From Delphinus delphis (taxonomy: Eukaryota > Chordata > Mammalia > Artiodactyla > Delphinidae), in NCBI RefSeq assembly GCF_949987515.2, contig NC_082689.1, positions 62,391,246-62,455,245 on the forward strand: DNA of 64,000 bases, given 5' to 3'. Shown here piece after piece: positions 23,237 to 36,074 of the stretch. The notes under the pieces are model-generated. The model was not told where the DNA came from and made no database searches. It saw only the letters and a list, made by a program, of their open reading frames with translations. Positions within the stretch are counted from its first letter, which is position 1. Each line of letters starts with the position of its first letter. A program made the position numbers and the translations under genes.

Positions 23237-23610
23237 CTCCCGCGGCGGCTCCGGGTCGCGCTGCGGGCCCGCGGGCTAGCGGCGAGCGGGGGCGGGGGCG
23301 CCTCCGGACCCTCTGACCATCTTTGGAAGAGGCGCGGCGGAGGCTGCCTGCTAGCGCAGCTCCAGCCCACAAGCGGCTCCTATTTTGGTGCCCCGGCTGC
23401 TCCCCGCCTCCAACCGAACGGCCCCCCACGCGCCTGGGGCGCGGGGCAGCTCGCGGGAACTCCCGGATGGCGGGGCCGCGCTGCGGGCAGGGGCGGGGTG
23501 GGCGCGCGGGTGCGTGGCTGCGGCCCCTCCCCGGCGGGCTCCCAGGCAGCAGGTGGGACGGCTTCCCGGAGGAGACCGCCCGCGCTGCTAGCTTCTGCAC
23601 TTCTCCCGGG
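22850..23610 (-). promoter_or_regulatory. KLHL23: CpG island: KLHL23 promoter and non-coding exon 1
   Basis: Dense CpG and about 75% GC contrast with the AT-rich surroundings. A minus-strand consensus donor at 23237/23236 ('CGCGGGAG|GTGAGTG') would close a non-coding first exon whose transcription start lies upstream, perhaps 23.3-23.5 kb. No TATA box is evident, as usual for CpG promoters. Long open frames here, up to 318 codons, come from the lack of AT-rich stops. Confidence 0.85.
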
Positions 23611-24139
23611 ACCTGTCCCCCATCCCCACCCCACACACAGACACTGCCGAGCGTTTTCTCTCTAGACAAACGCTCTAAGTCCTGAATTAGGACCATATAT
23701 GGGGGCTGGGGGGCCCCCTTTTCCCTCTTTCAGTAGCTCTCCCCAGCCCAGGCCCTAATGGTGGAGTGGAATTGGGGGTCCGGGTTGGAGAGAATGCAGC
23801 AAACTTAAAGGTCTGGGGTTCAGGCTGCCTTCAAAATGCTAGAAGTAGTTGCCGCTTTCCCACGAACTCCATCCTGCCCCCAGCAGAGCACGCTGGAGGA
23901 GTGCTGGGGAAGCCCCTGGGCCTGATGTGTATACACTGTGGGTTAACTTGGAGCTTTCAGAAAAACTGAGAGCAGCCAGGGCCAGGGATTCAGGTTACAG
24001 TATTTAGAACAGAGTAGCTGGAAGGAGCAGCCTCCAGCCTTTCTTCCTGGTGGCAGCCAGTCCAATCAAGACGTACATATGCTACACCACAAAGTTCATG
24101 TTCTTGTTCCTACAAAAGGCAATATCAAATATTTTCATT

Positions 24140-24345
24140 TACCATTCATTCATATGCAAGATTTTACTGAGTGCCTAGGCACTGGTAATAGCGTGGTGAA
24201 AGATGGTCCATAGCTCGCGCGGAGTTTATAGTCTAGCCAGCTTAAGGGAGGAAGGAGACCAGGATGAAAGGAACACCAGAGGCCCAGTGTGTTTCTCAGA
24301 ATATGGTCTGAGAGACAATATACGAACAGACAATGGCCAGACTGT
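24140..24345 (+). mobile_element. LINE-2-like fragment
   Basis: 'accattcattcatatgcaagattttactgagtgcctaggcactgg' style order, then 'ggagtttatagtctagccagc' and 'gaccaggatgaa'. Diverged L2 3' wording; orientation from memory of the consensus. Confidence 0.55.
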
Positions 24346-24844
24346 ATATGACAAAAGAACTCTGAACCACATAAGAAGTCCAGGAAGCCAAACCACAACT
24401 TCTGCAGCAATTGCACCAGAACAGTAAGGAGGTGGTCAATGACTGCCAACTTCCCTATTTTTACCCCTACTTTCAACTTGGGACCAGTCAGAGAAAGCCA
24501 AATATGCTCCCCATACCAATCACATAAAATACTCTGATTCTAGTAGCTGGACTCCAGCTTTCCCAGGCCAACAACCTCCAACGTATACCTGAGACCTTCC
24601 CCTTTTTTCCACTTTTATAAAGCTTTCCCGCTCCCCTATCTGCCTTTGAGCTTCTATCAAAGGCAAATGATGGTCCTGACTCTCTTGCTATAGCAAGATC
24701 TGAATAAATGGCCTCCGTTCTCATTTGGGTGATTTTATTTTAATGCCACATGTCAGACCACCTCAACTGAATTATGTGGGATACTAGAATCTGCATTCTA
24801 GTCAAGGGCATCAGGTGATCCTTTCGCACAATTAGAAGAACATA

Positions 24845-25026
24845 CTGTTGGGGACTTCCTTGGTGGTCCAGTGGGTAAGATGCCGCGCTCCCAATGCAGG
24901 GGGGTGGGGTTCGATGCCTGGTTGGGAAACTAGAACCTGCATGCATGCCACAACAAAGATCCTGAAGTGCCACAACTAAGACCCGGTGCAGGCTAAATAA
25001 ATACATATATTTTTTTTAAAAGAAGA
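24845..25026 (+). mobile_element. CHR-type SINE, short variant
   Basis: 'gggacttccttggtggtccagtgg' head, shortened body and 'ggctaaataaatacatat' tail. Flanks 'agaagaacata' (24834-24844) and 'agaagaacgta' (25027-25037) support a target duplication with one mismatch. Confidence 0.9.
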
Positions 25027-27504
25027 AGAAGAACGTATGTTGGACCCAAAATGGAAGAAAAATGAAAGGTTTACTATCTCAACATCTGGTAAACAGTTTA
25101 GTAGAGAAGAAAAGTATATGAGATTTTGTTTCAGGGTTAAGATTCTTCTCTGCCACTTATCTAATCATGTAGCTTAACTAAACTTCTCTGATCCTGAGTT
25201 TTCTGACTTCTTGTAAAACAGAAAATATCAGTACTTTCTCAATTAACATAAGGATATTGGAAAGATAAAATTATGACGGTGAAAGCACTTAGGATGTGGT
25301 ATATAAATGTTAACTATTATAATGAAAGGATATTTACACTTAATTCGCCATTACAACCTCAATTTGGAAATTAATATCTTATTAACATTTCTTCAAAAAT
25401 CATGAACTTTGTAGTTAACTGTAATTACAGACACTTTGTCCTTCATGGATAGTGATGTTATTGTTGGTGTTGTCATTCAAGGACACAATTGCGATTGATT
25501 GAAGATGGGGCATTCTTTCCATGGTTGTCATTGAAGTGTGGCAATGGCTGTTTGTGGCTATGGTGCCAAGTTTGATGTATAGTAAATATAGGCTCTACCT
25601 AACTCAGAGGAGGGGCTTCTAGAATCATAACAGCATGTAATAAATGATTCTCGAATAACGGAATTCACTATATTGTCATTTGTTCTGTTATTTCAGATTG
25701 CTGCAGAACCCAATTCATACTTTTGCTTCCATTGCCTGGTGTTCCCTGGTTGTGAATTATTGCTTAAAAGTGTATATGGGCTATACGTCAATTATATCTC
25801 AAAAAAAAAGACCCCAAAAAGTGCATATCAGTATGTATTAGACTGCTTCAACCTGCCAAGAGAAGAGAAGGTCCTGAAGGGTATGGGCAGGAGCAGTTCC
25901 TCTTTACCACATGCTTTATCAAAAAGACCACTGCAAATGCTAATAGATTTGATGCACTCAGAAACATGTAATTAGCATTCATAAGTTAAATAAATTAATG
26001 ACACTGTTCAAGAAAACAAGTGTGCCATCTGCGAATCCAAGTCTTAGGGAAATAAAGAGCCACCGTGGAGATGAGACATAAAGACTCTTGGCAGATACTG
26101 AGTTTGGCATGGAGTTGGAGTCCTTTTGACATCATACTGGGCTTTTCAAAAGACTTGGTTTCTAAAAATAACTATTTTATTTGTTGTTTTTACCTTATTA
26201 ATACATCTTTCCACTAAGTATTGCTATGTCATTAAATGTTCGGTACGCTAATTGTGATAATCATGATCAATATATGTACATGTGCCAGTATATACAGAAA
26301 ATTTTGTGTACTTCATTTAACGTACTGGATAGAACAAGTTGGTGTTAAGTAAAAAAAAAAATAGGTATAATTTATAAGGCCACCACATACAGCTGAGTTA
26401 AGTTGTGCACTGCATAATTCCAGCTCATTCCATTCAAGTAGAGTGCCATGTGAACACTGTCTCAGGAGTTGTACAGTATACAACCAGCACAGGTAGGTAT
26501 ATGTGGCTGCCTTGGAGTTGCTATGTCTTGGCAAAGCCTTTTTGGTATGCTTCTGGGAAAATAAAGAAAACATTCTGATGACTGGGTAACAAGTGCTTTC
26601 ACAAGTCAGAATGTTTCCAATTCCTTGTTTTCAACAAAAGTTAAACAGCATTTTTGACAAATAACTGGGAAAGAATCCACAAAATGAGTGGCAATGCTAT
26701 AATAAAATTCCTCTCATTCCCATCTAGTTGTCTATGTGAACACATTTTCTCAGGGATTATATCTATAGAAATGAAAAACAGCAATATTACTGATCCTAAA
26801 CTCTGTCTCATGCCAGCAGAAAACAATACTCAGCCAAAGATATATGGTCTCAATGGAAGGAAAATAGCCCAATTCATCAGACTGAAATAAGTTTTGATAA
26901 ATTTTTACTTTTGATTTAAACATATTTATGTTGTTTGGTCAATTATAGTAATAACTGTAATGTTAATCAGCTCAGAATTTTTTTACTACTTAAGAATCAA
27001 GGACATAAAACAGTTAAAATTCTAATTTGTGTACATTTTTGTTGCAGAGAAGCTTAAGAGGTGACTAATAAAAGATTTTCAAGTATAAAAATACATGGAC
27101 AATCTTTTCTTTGAATGTTTCCAATATGCATGAATTTCAGTTACCACCATTTTGTTAAATAACACCAATCCTTCAAACAGAGTTCAGATTTCAATTACTA
27201 TGGTAAATTAACTGTGAATAATTGCATAAAATAGAAATTTCACCCTCTAGCTCTTCAGTCCACAAATCACTACATAAATAACAGATGAGCATCAAGGTCA
27301 GTGACCCATCATGTGTCTTCTTTCAAAGTCCTTGGTGATTGGTCACTGTGCATCTGTTATTCAGTTCACATTCAGACAACAAAGCTTGTGGTTGTCTTAC
27401 CTCCTGTCTTCCAGTGATAAATCTACATAGTATTTTACAAAAATAGATGACAGAGAGAGGGCATTGGCCAACAAAAATGAAAATGTAGCAAAGAATTAAA
27501 AGTG

Positions 27505-28190
27505 ATAATGCCACAAGTGGAATTTGAGTTGAACAGAATGAAGTTCTAGAAGAAGTAGATGAGCATGGGAATGTTGACAGTGCCACCAGTGAAGAGACTC
27601 TAGATCTGCAGCCAGCTGACTTTGGTGCAGGTGAACTTTGTGACTTAAAGAGGACAGTGGTTGTTGACAAAGCGGATAATGGTGTCCTAGAAGAAGTAAT
27701 ACTGGCAAAAAAATTTCATTTTAAAAGAACTCTTGGAGGACTTTCCTGGTGGCGCAGCGGTTAAGAATCTGCCTGCCAATGCAGGGGACACAGGTTCGAG
27801 CCCTGGTCCAGGAAGATCTCACATGCCGTGGAGCAACTAAGCCCATGCACCACAACTACTGAGCCTGCACTCCAGAGCCCGCGATCCACAACTACTGAAG
27901 CCCACGCGCCTAAAGCCTGTGCTCCGCAATGAGAGGAGCCACCACAATGAAGCCCTCGCACTGCAATGAAGAGTAGCCTCCGTTCACCGCAACTAGAGAA
28001 AGCCCACACGCAGCAGCGAAGACCCAACGCAGACGAAAATAAATAAATAAATTTATTTTTTAAAAAATGCAAAGGATAAAATGTTGGAAGCTGATCCAAA
28101 CTTAGAAGTATGACAATTCACTAAGTCATAGAAAGATGATCACTCTGTATTGTAAGTTACAGGACAAAAAGAAGACGGTGAAAACTGTTT
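27505..28190 (+). pseudogene. Possible degraded retrocopy of an unidentified gene
   Basis: From the Val codon near 27540 (after a stop near 27511) a plus-strand frame of about 66 codons runs without stop into the SINE at about 27738. It is rich in acidic residues ('VLEEVDEHGNVDSATSEE', later 'KADNGVLEEV'). After the SINE, 'NAKDKMLEADPNLE' reads on in one frame and then hits stops. An AATAAA signal near 28213 and lack of introns would fit a processed pseudogene. I do not recognise a parent, and a chance frame is possible. Confidence 0.28.
27738..28075 (+). mobile_element. CHR-type SINE, long form, sense
   Basis: 'gactttcctggtggcgcagcgg' head, 'ggttcgagccctggtcc', repeated 'cacaactactga' body and 'gaaaataaataaataaattta' tail. 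Confidence 0.93.
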
Positions 28191-28327
28191 ACTCTTAAGT
28201 TTTTTACAGAAAAATAAAATACTTTCATTTCCAATGTTTCTAATTGCAGTGTACTAAGTAAATATTGGTCTTACTGTTTTTCACTTTCCTATACATTTAT
28301 AACTGGCAGTAAGACAGTTTTTAATGT

Positions 28328-28500
28328 GGCCTGTGAGCCACAACTACTGAGCCCACACTCCTAGAGCCCGTGCTCCACTGCAATGAAAAGCCTGCGCACT
28401 GCCACGAAGAGTAGCCCCCGCTCACTGCAACTGGAGAAAACCTGCGTGCAGCAACGAAGACGCAACGCAGCCAAAAATAAATAAATAATTTTTTTTTTTA
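28328..28500 (+). mobile_element. CHR-type SINE, 5'-truncated
   Basis: Starts within the body ('gtgagccacaactactgagcc') without the tRNA-like head and ends 'gcagccaaaaataaataaataa' plus a T-run. Confidence 0.88.
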
Positions 28501-28579
28501 AAAAGTAAGACTTTCAGAATTTTCTTTAAAAACTTGCTCAGGGCTCATAGTTCTCTAAGACATTATATAAATGACTTAA

Positions 28580-29425
28580 TCTGCAGACACTGCCCTCCTG
28601 TACCACATGATCTAAAAGTTTTGTGCTTTTTTTCATTTTCAAATTCAAAGCATCCGGTTTATCTATCCCTTCCTTTTCGTTCTCTCTGACAGCACGCTTA
28701 TTGGGTCTTTATCACTTCTCACTTGGCTTACTGCAAGATTTCTCTGTGTCAGTCTCTCCCCGTTCCTCCCAAGCTGTACAATACCTTTCATCCTCCCCAA
28801 ACAGCATTTTCTTGACATCACTTCCCTTTACTTGCTCCTAAGAGGTACCTGGAAGAAATTCAAATTCCATTGATTAGCTTTCAAACCCGTCCATAAATTG
28901 GCCAAATCCTACTTACAAAGCTTGATTCCACTACTCCCCAGTTTAAACCCTTAACTTCATCAGGCCAGCCACATCATCACTATCTCGAGAATACGCTGTG
29001 CTCACCCCCATCATGGCTCACATTATTCCCTTCATCTGGGAAGCTCTATCAAGTCCTTTCCATTTTTCCAAGTCCTGTCCATCCCTTAAGGTATAGATCA
29101 CAATCTACCTCTTTCATAAAGCTTCTCTTATATGACAATTAATCAATTGACTGAGTACACAGTACAATACTATATGGTCATCTAGTCCTTCCTTGACTTA
29201 AGTACTTTTTGTTTATGCTGATTACTAATATGCTTTATGAATCTTACTTGGGAATTATGAATTACATATGTATATGTCCCACCTCTTTAAAAGCATTTGT
29301 AAATGCTTTGAAGGACATCATTGTTTGTAAGACATAGCCCTACACTTATACTTCCACAAGTTTTTGTTTTGTTTGTCTTCTTGCACATAGTAGACCCTCA
29401 AAATATTTGTTTACTCTAGTATTTT
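28580..29425 (+). mobile_element. LINE-2 segment, sense, degraded
   Basis: C/T-rich L2-like order: 'aaacccgtccataaattggcc', 'ggccagccacatcatc', 'cccttcatctgggaagctc', ending near 'gcacatagtagaccctcaaaatatttg', the L2 3' end. Confidence 0.65.
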
Positions 29426-30228
29426 TATCCCCCCAAATTGTGCAATAGGATATTTTTTCTGGATTTAAACCTGAAAAGGGCTAAATTGTTAATAAATCCC
29501 TGAAAGAACATACTCTCATATTTAACTGAGGATAACAAAATATTGCATGGACCAAGCTGTGAGAACAGTTGAGATTCTGATATGTAACAAAATCCTGAAT
29601 ATGACTGTAAAGTGGTAGAAAAAAATGTGAAGGAGCAAGTTTTCCAGTTTGCACTGATTATAAAATCCTATGCGGCAAATGGTAGTTTAATTGCAAACAT
29701 TTTTTTACTAGTTGTTTAGACATACAACTGAAAATTTATTTTTGAATATAAAAGACTAATTTTTTACTAAGTAACATCTTCCATAAACAATGGGAGTTTC
29801 TAAGAATTTCTGTTAGGAAACATTTACGTTAATATTTTGTTTCCATGTGAACTATCATCACACAGACATCAGTTTGTATGACATAAGTAAGATAGATTTA
29901 GTTTTTGGCCCAGAATATATTATTCCATAAGCCCTTATAGAGCACATCAAAAAATCTCTCTACAACAGAACTATCACATTGTCCACCTGAAAAAAGAAAC
30001 CCATCAGGGAGCACAAAATGATAGGGTATAAGGTAAAAGAGTTAAGGCAATTAATTATTATTTATATATTCCCTACAACTGGTCTCATCTAAAAATGTAC
30101 TGTGAGGTTATTAGGTCAGTAAAGGACTCTCCCTCTAATATTCTGGGAAAAAAAAAGCATATCTCATAATAGGGGCAGAAAGTGGCTATAAATTCCAGTC
30201 CCATTATCACACTATTAACAGAACTACT

Positions 30229-30987
30229 GTGGGAATGTAAATTGATACAACCACTATGGAGAACAGTATGGAGTTTCCTTAAAAAACTAAAAACAGAACT
30301 ACCATATGACTCAGCAATCCCACTACTGGGCATATACCCTGAGAAAACCATAATTCAAAAAGAGACATGTACCACAATGTTCATTGCAGCACTATTTACA
30401 ATAGCCAGGACATGGAAGCAACCTAAGTGTCCATCGACAGATGAATGGATAAAGAAGATGTGGCACATATATACAATGGAATATTACTCAGCCATAAAAA
30501 GTAACTAAATTGAGTTATTTGTAGTGAGGTGGATGGACCTAGAGTCTGTCATACAGAGTGAGGTCAGTCAGAAAGAGTAAAACAAATACCGTATGCTAAC
30601 ACATATATATGGGATCTAAAAAAAAAAAAGGTACTGATGAACCTAGTGGCAAGGCAGGAATAAAGACGTAGAAATAGAGAATGGACTTGAGGACACGGGC
30701 CGGGGGCGGTGGTAAGCTGGGGCGAAGTGAGAGTAGCATCAACATATATACACTACCAAATGTAAAATAGATAGCTAGTGGGAAGCAGCAGCATAGCGCA
30801 GGGAGATCAGCTCGGTGCTTTGCGATGACCTAGAGGGCTGGGATAGGGAGGGTGGGAGGGAGACGAAGAGGGAGGGGATATGGGGATATATGTATATGTA
30901 TAGCTGGTTCACTTTGTTGTACAACAGAAACTAACACAGAATTGTGAAGCAATTATACTCCAATAAAGATCTATTAAAAAAGAAAAA
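30229..30987 (+). mobile_element. LINE-1, 5'-truncated, 759 bp, with target duplication
   Basis: Begins inside the last part of ORF2 ('gtgggaatgtaaattgatac'). The frame stays open to '..YYSAIKSN' and a stop at about 30508, then 3' UTR to 'caattatactccaataaag' and an A-rich tail. Identical flanks 'aacagaactact' at 30217-30228 and 30988-30999 are the target-site duplication. This looks like the youngest large L1 in the window. Confidence 0.95.
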
Positions 30988-31544
30988 AACAGAACTACTC
31001 TTCTCAGTCTGGTGCCTGCCTTCAGTTGCCCTATTGATATATCAGCTGTCCCTTGGAAGCTGCTTATGAGACCATAAATGAAAATCTTCTCTAACTCTCC
31101 TTCAGGGCTAGTATTAACCAGGAGCTAAAAAATTCAAATGCTATAAAACTAAATGAATATGTAGGCATATCAGATATAACATTTTTTTAAAAAGTAGAAT
31201 AAAGATGTAATTATAACTTGTTCTGTAAAAGACTACAGTTGCACTACGAAAGCAGGTTTAAACTAATAGATTTGTGCCACAGTACATATAATACCTGGGT
31301 AGGGAAAGAAGTCTAATATGTATCTAACACAGGAAGGAAGTGATTGAGTTAGGCATCAACAATATTTATTAAACACTCAGGTGGTGATTGCTATGATGTG
31401 ACAAGGCTGTGGACTTGGTGATAAGGAAATTATTACCTGGGGGGAAATATTTTGGATCTGTGGCTTTAAGAGTAGTGGTATTCTGTACGTACAATATCTC
31501 TTCACTTGATCCACAAATAAAACATATGGACTTTTAGGCATTAA

Positions 31545-31760
31545 GTAGTTCTCAAACAGGGATTATTGGCAAAGTCTAGAGATGTTTTTGGTTGTCACAA
31601 CTTGCCAGGAGGACTGCTAATGGCATCTAGTGAGTAGAGGTCAGGAATGCTGCTATCCTACAAAGCGCAGGAAACACATATTCCTCCCCCAGCTCCCAGC
31701 AAGAAATTATCCAGCCTAAAAGTCTATAGTGCCAAAGTCAAGAAAGCCTATACCAGGTCC
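31545..31760 (-). mobile_element. MER5A-like hAT-Charlie relic, antisense
   Basis: 'tctagagatgtttttggttgtcacaacttgcc', 'ggcatctagtgagtagaggtcaggaatgctgc', 'aaattatccagcctaaaa' match the inverse of the MER5A type in order. Confidence 0.75.
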
Positions 31761-32564
31761 CGCTCTAGCAGTTAATTTCTGTGTCCAGTAATTCCTCTTT
31801 GGTGATCAAGTGCATAGGAGCTGGGTTAGGCTATCCTGTGGCAAGTAAGTCTGCACATCATCACATTTTGGCTGCTCATTTAGAGGGCCAGGTTGGACTC
31901 AGTTTTAGGGTTGAATTGACTTTCAGATTATTTCTATGGCACCCAGACTTGACCTATAAGCCAGGCAAGACTGCTTTCTGGCTTTTATTGTCCTTATAGG
32001 AAATGGTGCTAGATTCAGCAGGTTAGGCAATCAAGAGGCATCTAAATATTGAAGTATTTCATCTTTGAGTGTATTAGAAAAACGAATCTCAACTCCCACC
32101 CCAGACCGATTGGAAACAATTTGCATTTTAACATGATCCACAGAGAAGCACTGTTCTAATATACATTGAGGAAAAAAGGAAGAGAGAAGAAAGACAATGC
32201 TTATATGAGCAAAATGAGATAGATAACCAGTGTCTTGATCCTTGAATATAGTACTGTGTCCAGTTCAGGGACAATCTTACAGAGGACCGTCAGTAGGTCA
32301 GAGGAGAGTTATGAAAATAAAAACTGCTTTCTGAGGATCAGATAAGGAAATCATAGTTATTTTGCTCAAAGACAAGAAAACTAAGCAACATGAAGAGTTC
32401 AAACTTGTGATCTATTAATATGCTAAAAATTAAAAGGCTGACCCCCACATGGTTTTGTGGTAAAATGAAAACCTCCTTCTAAAGGCCTTAAAAATAGGAT
32501 GACTTAACTTTACTTAGAGGATAGATTTTAAAAGCTCTTTGTAGCGAAACCTAGAAAGCACTTA

Positions 32565-32775
32565 AATTCATAATGATTTTAGGATTACAGAATTTTAGAA
32601 CTGGAAGGTAGTTAGGGATAAAACTCACTCAGTCTAGTCATTTTACAGAAAATAAAATGAATTCCAGAGAAGAAAAATAATTCACCAAAGTCACAGAGCA
32701 ACTTAGCAGTTAGAGCTGGGACTAGAATTCAGGTCTCTTGACTCAACATCACCTAGTTTTGAAGAATTCTTTTAT
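32565..32775 (-). mobile_element. MIR-like relic, antisense
   Basis: 'cattttacagaaaataaaatgaattccagag', 'aaagtcacagagcaacttagcag', 'gactagaattcaggtctcttgac' follow the inverse MIR order. Confidence 0.65.
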
Positions 32776-32982
32776 TACTTAGTTCTGTGACCTCACCAAG
32801 CTTGTTTTCTTATATAAAAAAATTGGAGAAATATTCCTATTTTGAAAGATTTTAAGATAAAATGAGTTTATACTTAAATTATGTATGTAGTAATGCTTAT
32901 CCCTTCCTAATATACTAACCATGTCACACTTCAGTACTGTCCTCTTATTTTACTATAGGAGTTCCTTAAAGGACAGGGATCT

Positions 32983-33022
32983 TTCCTCTCTCCCTCCCTC
33001 CCTTCCTTCCCTCCTTCCTCTT
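32983..33022. repeat. Pyrimidine (CCCT/CCTT)n tract
   Basis: About 40 bases of nearly pure C/T with CCCT and CCTT units. Confidence 0.93.
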
Positions 33023-33195
33023 TACAATTCTATCAATTTTTTACCTCTTCATTCCATTTAAATTGCAAAAAAATGTGAATTTAGATTTAAGATTTTAATC
33101 TTAAACAATATTTATTAATACAGGTAAATACTTATAGTTTTAAGTGGCAAAAGCAATATAACAATTATAAGAATAATCCATCTACGTCAAAGAGC

Positions 33196-33262
33196 ACATA
33201 TATATACATATACACCTATATGCATATATACACAGACACACACACACATACATATATACAAA
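33196..33262. repeat. AT/CA-rich microsatellite
   Basis: Mixed 'atatatacata' and 'cacacaca' units with interruptions. Confidence 0.9.
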
Positions 33263-33904
33263 CACCTTTGGAGAAAATTCTGAAAGGATTTGGTGTATGG
33301 TGACATTATGAGCAATCAGTTTGCAAATGTTACCCAAGCAGTGAAGAAGCACTGGGGCCTTTGGACTGTAAGCAGTTCTTGGTAAAGCTTTTATCTGGAA
33401 GTTGCTGGAGAAGGTCTGGGCACAGATCTGGCTTCATGTGTGACCTGTGCAACCAGAAGGCCCCACTCTTGGTTTAATGCTTTGCTGTCTTGAAATTTTT
33501 AATAATCTTTGAACAAGAGGTGCCTCATTTTCACCGTGTTCTGGGTCTCTCAAATTATGCGGTCAGTCCTGTCTGAGCAGCTCAGCTCTGGCCCATTCAC
33601 TGGTAGATGGTTGCAGGGTGCGCTCTATCTCTCAGGAGGTCTTGATTTCTTTAAATTTGTTTTTCTTTTTAAAAAAGTACAGTCATATTATGAAAAATTA
33701 GAAAATGGATTAGCAGAAAAAATTAAGTCATCCTCGAAACTCTCAAAGGCAGAGACATTTTCATAAGCATCTCTTCATACATCACGATGTTCAGTGTCTA
33801 GTCAGAAGAATAAAAAGCGATTCATTACTTTAGAGTATGAATTGCCAAACATAATTACAAAATAGGTATGTGTATGAAAATTAGGCAATTCCTTGAGATT
33901 AGCT

Positions 33905-34530
33905 TTTGTGTTAGTTTTTTATTGCTATGTAACAAATTACTACAAATTTAGCAGTTTAAAACAACACAAAAACATTGTCACAAATATCTGTAGGTCAGAA
34001 ATCTGGGCATGGTGTGAGTGGGTTCTCTGCTCAGGGTCTCACCAGGCTGAAATCAAGGTGCCAGCCTGGGCTGTGTTTCTCATCTGGGGCTCACAGTCCT
34101 CTTCCAAACTCAAATGTTTGGTGGTAGAATTCGTTTCCTTGCAGTTAATTGTAGGATTGTGGTCCCTGTTTCTTTGCTGGCTGTCAGCCAGGGGCTGTTC
34201 TCAGCTCCAGAGGCTGTCAGCATTCCTTACTATATGCCTTCTTCCATCTTTAAACCAACCATGGCACGTTGAATCTTTCTTGGGCTTTGAATCACTGACT
34301 TCCTTTTCCGCTACCAGCCAGGAAAACACTCTGCTTTTAAAGGGCTCGTGTGTTTAGGTCAGGTCCACCGGACAATCTATTTTAAAGTCAATTGTGCCAT
34401 AAAACATAACCTAATCATGGTAGTAAAATACATCAGATTCACAGTACTGGGTATTATGCTCGGCATGTACACAAGGGTGTGGGAAATCTCAAGGGACCGT
34501 TTTAGAATTCTGCCTACCACGGCTATCCTA
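33905..34530 (-). mobile_element. MaLR/ERVL-like LTR relic, family uncertain
   Basis: Opens 'gttagttttttattgctatgtaacaaattac', continues 'gcagtttaaaacaacac' and 'gctcagggtctcaccaggctgaaatcaagg', and closes near 'attctgcctaccac'. The same order recurs at 38080-38650. The opening resembles an inverted MLT1-type 3' end. It is not coding although a 154-codon frame crosses it. Confidence 0.6.
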
Positions 34531-35213
34531 GAATCTCGTGTGAAGAACACGAGGTTCCTCTACCTCTCTATTCAATAGTCTTCTTCAATTCCCATTTTTA
34601 ACTCTAGCATCTCTATTTTATAAGTTCACAGTTCAGCACAGTAAAACTGGTCACAAAGAATTTGCTTAGCTATGAGGGGAACACAAAGATTCTTTTGTTT
34701 TCAAAGGAAAAATTTTAGAGAACAAGAGTCTTACATTTTATTGTAAAAAGCCTAGTGTGTATCAATATATTTGTTTCATTAACTCTAACATAATCTAATG
34801 AGACAATAAGGCACATATTAAATTTAGATATGCTTACATTTTAAAATAAAAATTAAGACCAGATTATCTAGAAAGAATAAAACATAAGATTCAGAAAAGA
34901 TTAACACAATTTAATGCCAACATGTTTGTATTTTCCATATATGAAGTACTCAGGAAAAAGATAAGCAGAACACAAGACCCTATAGATAAATGAGCAAAGG
35001 ACATGTCCAGACATTTAAAAAGAGGAAACAGAACAGACTAAAAGTTGGACTTCAGTGAACTAACATTGAGTGCATCGTATGTGTGTGAGGTGTTGGCATA
35101 TATGACAAGTACAGGGCTGCTATTCAGACACAGGAACTGTTATGTCTGTGGCCAGAATCCATTCTTGTTTGGTGCTTCTGTTCTGATTGGTTGGTGCCTG
35201 TATTGCAGTGGTT

Positions 35214-35318
35214 GCATGTCGCAACTAAAGATCCCCCATGCCGCAGCAAAGATCCCAAGTTCCACAACTAAGACCTGGTGCAGCCAAATAAATAAATAAA
35301 TAAAATTGAAAAAAAAAG
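35214..35318 (+). mobile_element. CHR-type SINE, 5'-truncated
   Basis: Only the 3' part remains: 'cgcaactaaagatcccccatgccgc', 'aagacctggtgcagccaaataaataaataaa' plus an A-tail. Confidence 0.85.
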
Positions 35319-35321
35319 AAA

Positions 35322-35420
35322 CTTGAGGTGTTGAGAGGCTAGTAATTTACCCAATCCAGGGCTAGAATTCAAATTCAGGTCTTTTAATCTAGAGCAGAGC
35401 TTTTAATCACCATGTTACAT
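35322..35420 (-). mobile_element. MIR fragment, antisense
   Basis: 'gctagtaatttacccaatccagggctagaattc' and 'caggtcttttaatctagagcagagc' match the inverse MIR 5' half. Confidence 0.6.
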
Positions 35421-36074
35421 TAGGAATGAAAAATGAGATACTACAATTTCTGTTCCTGGAGGAACTGGGATTGGACTAACCATTCCACTGTAAACAATAA
35501 GAAAACTGGGCAAAGTATATGAAATAGCAGTTTTCAGGCACTGGACAACAGGCAGTGCAGGAATGTGATCCCTGAGAGAAGGGAAACAGATGAAGTGAGC
35601 CCTATAATTGCCTGCATTTCTGCCTGGAGACATTTCCCAGCCTGAGGTGCGGGGAGGGAGAATCCCAAGCGGACCATGGTAGTCTCACCGAGTTGAGGAG
35701 ATGGAGATAAGTTTGGGGAGGCACAATTGGCTTTTTGTAGGACAGAGCTAAATGGAGAGAGAGTTTCAGAAATCTGTAAGAGGGGTTGTCCCCATGAGTC
35801 TATGGCTGGATACTAAGACACAGGCATAGGGTGAAATACTATAAGTCTGGGCAAAGAATGATCCCAAGAACTATAAATCAAATAATTCCCAGAGTTCACA
35901 TAGAGCTTGAGGATAACTGAGTTCCAATCAGAGCCAGAGAAGCACATGGTTTTACACATTGGGGAACAAAGAAGGAAAGGGGACAAACAATGCTTATGTT
36001 AAAAAGGCAAAAGAAAAAAAAAAAAGACGGATAGAGGAATGGACAGGTATGTGATAAAACAAGCAGAGTAAAAT

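Noticed and set aside
22740..23696. 318-codon frame and several 65-218-codon frames in the CpG island
   Set aside because: High GC removes stop codons in all frames. The products are Arg/Pro/Gly/Ala-rich without domains, and they overlap the KLHL23 promoter on both strands.
33893..34357. 154-codon frame with hydrophobic segments
   Set aside because: It lies in an LTR-like repeat whose relative at 38.1 kb lacks the frame. No splice signals or conservation cue were seen.
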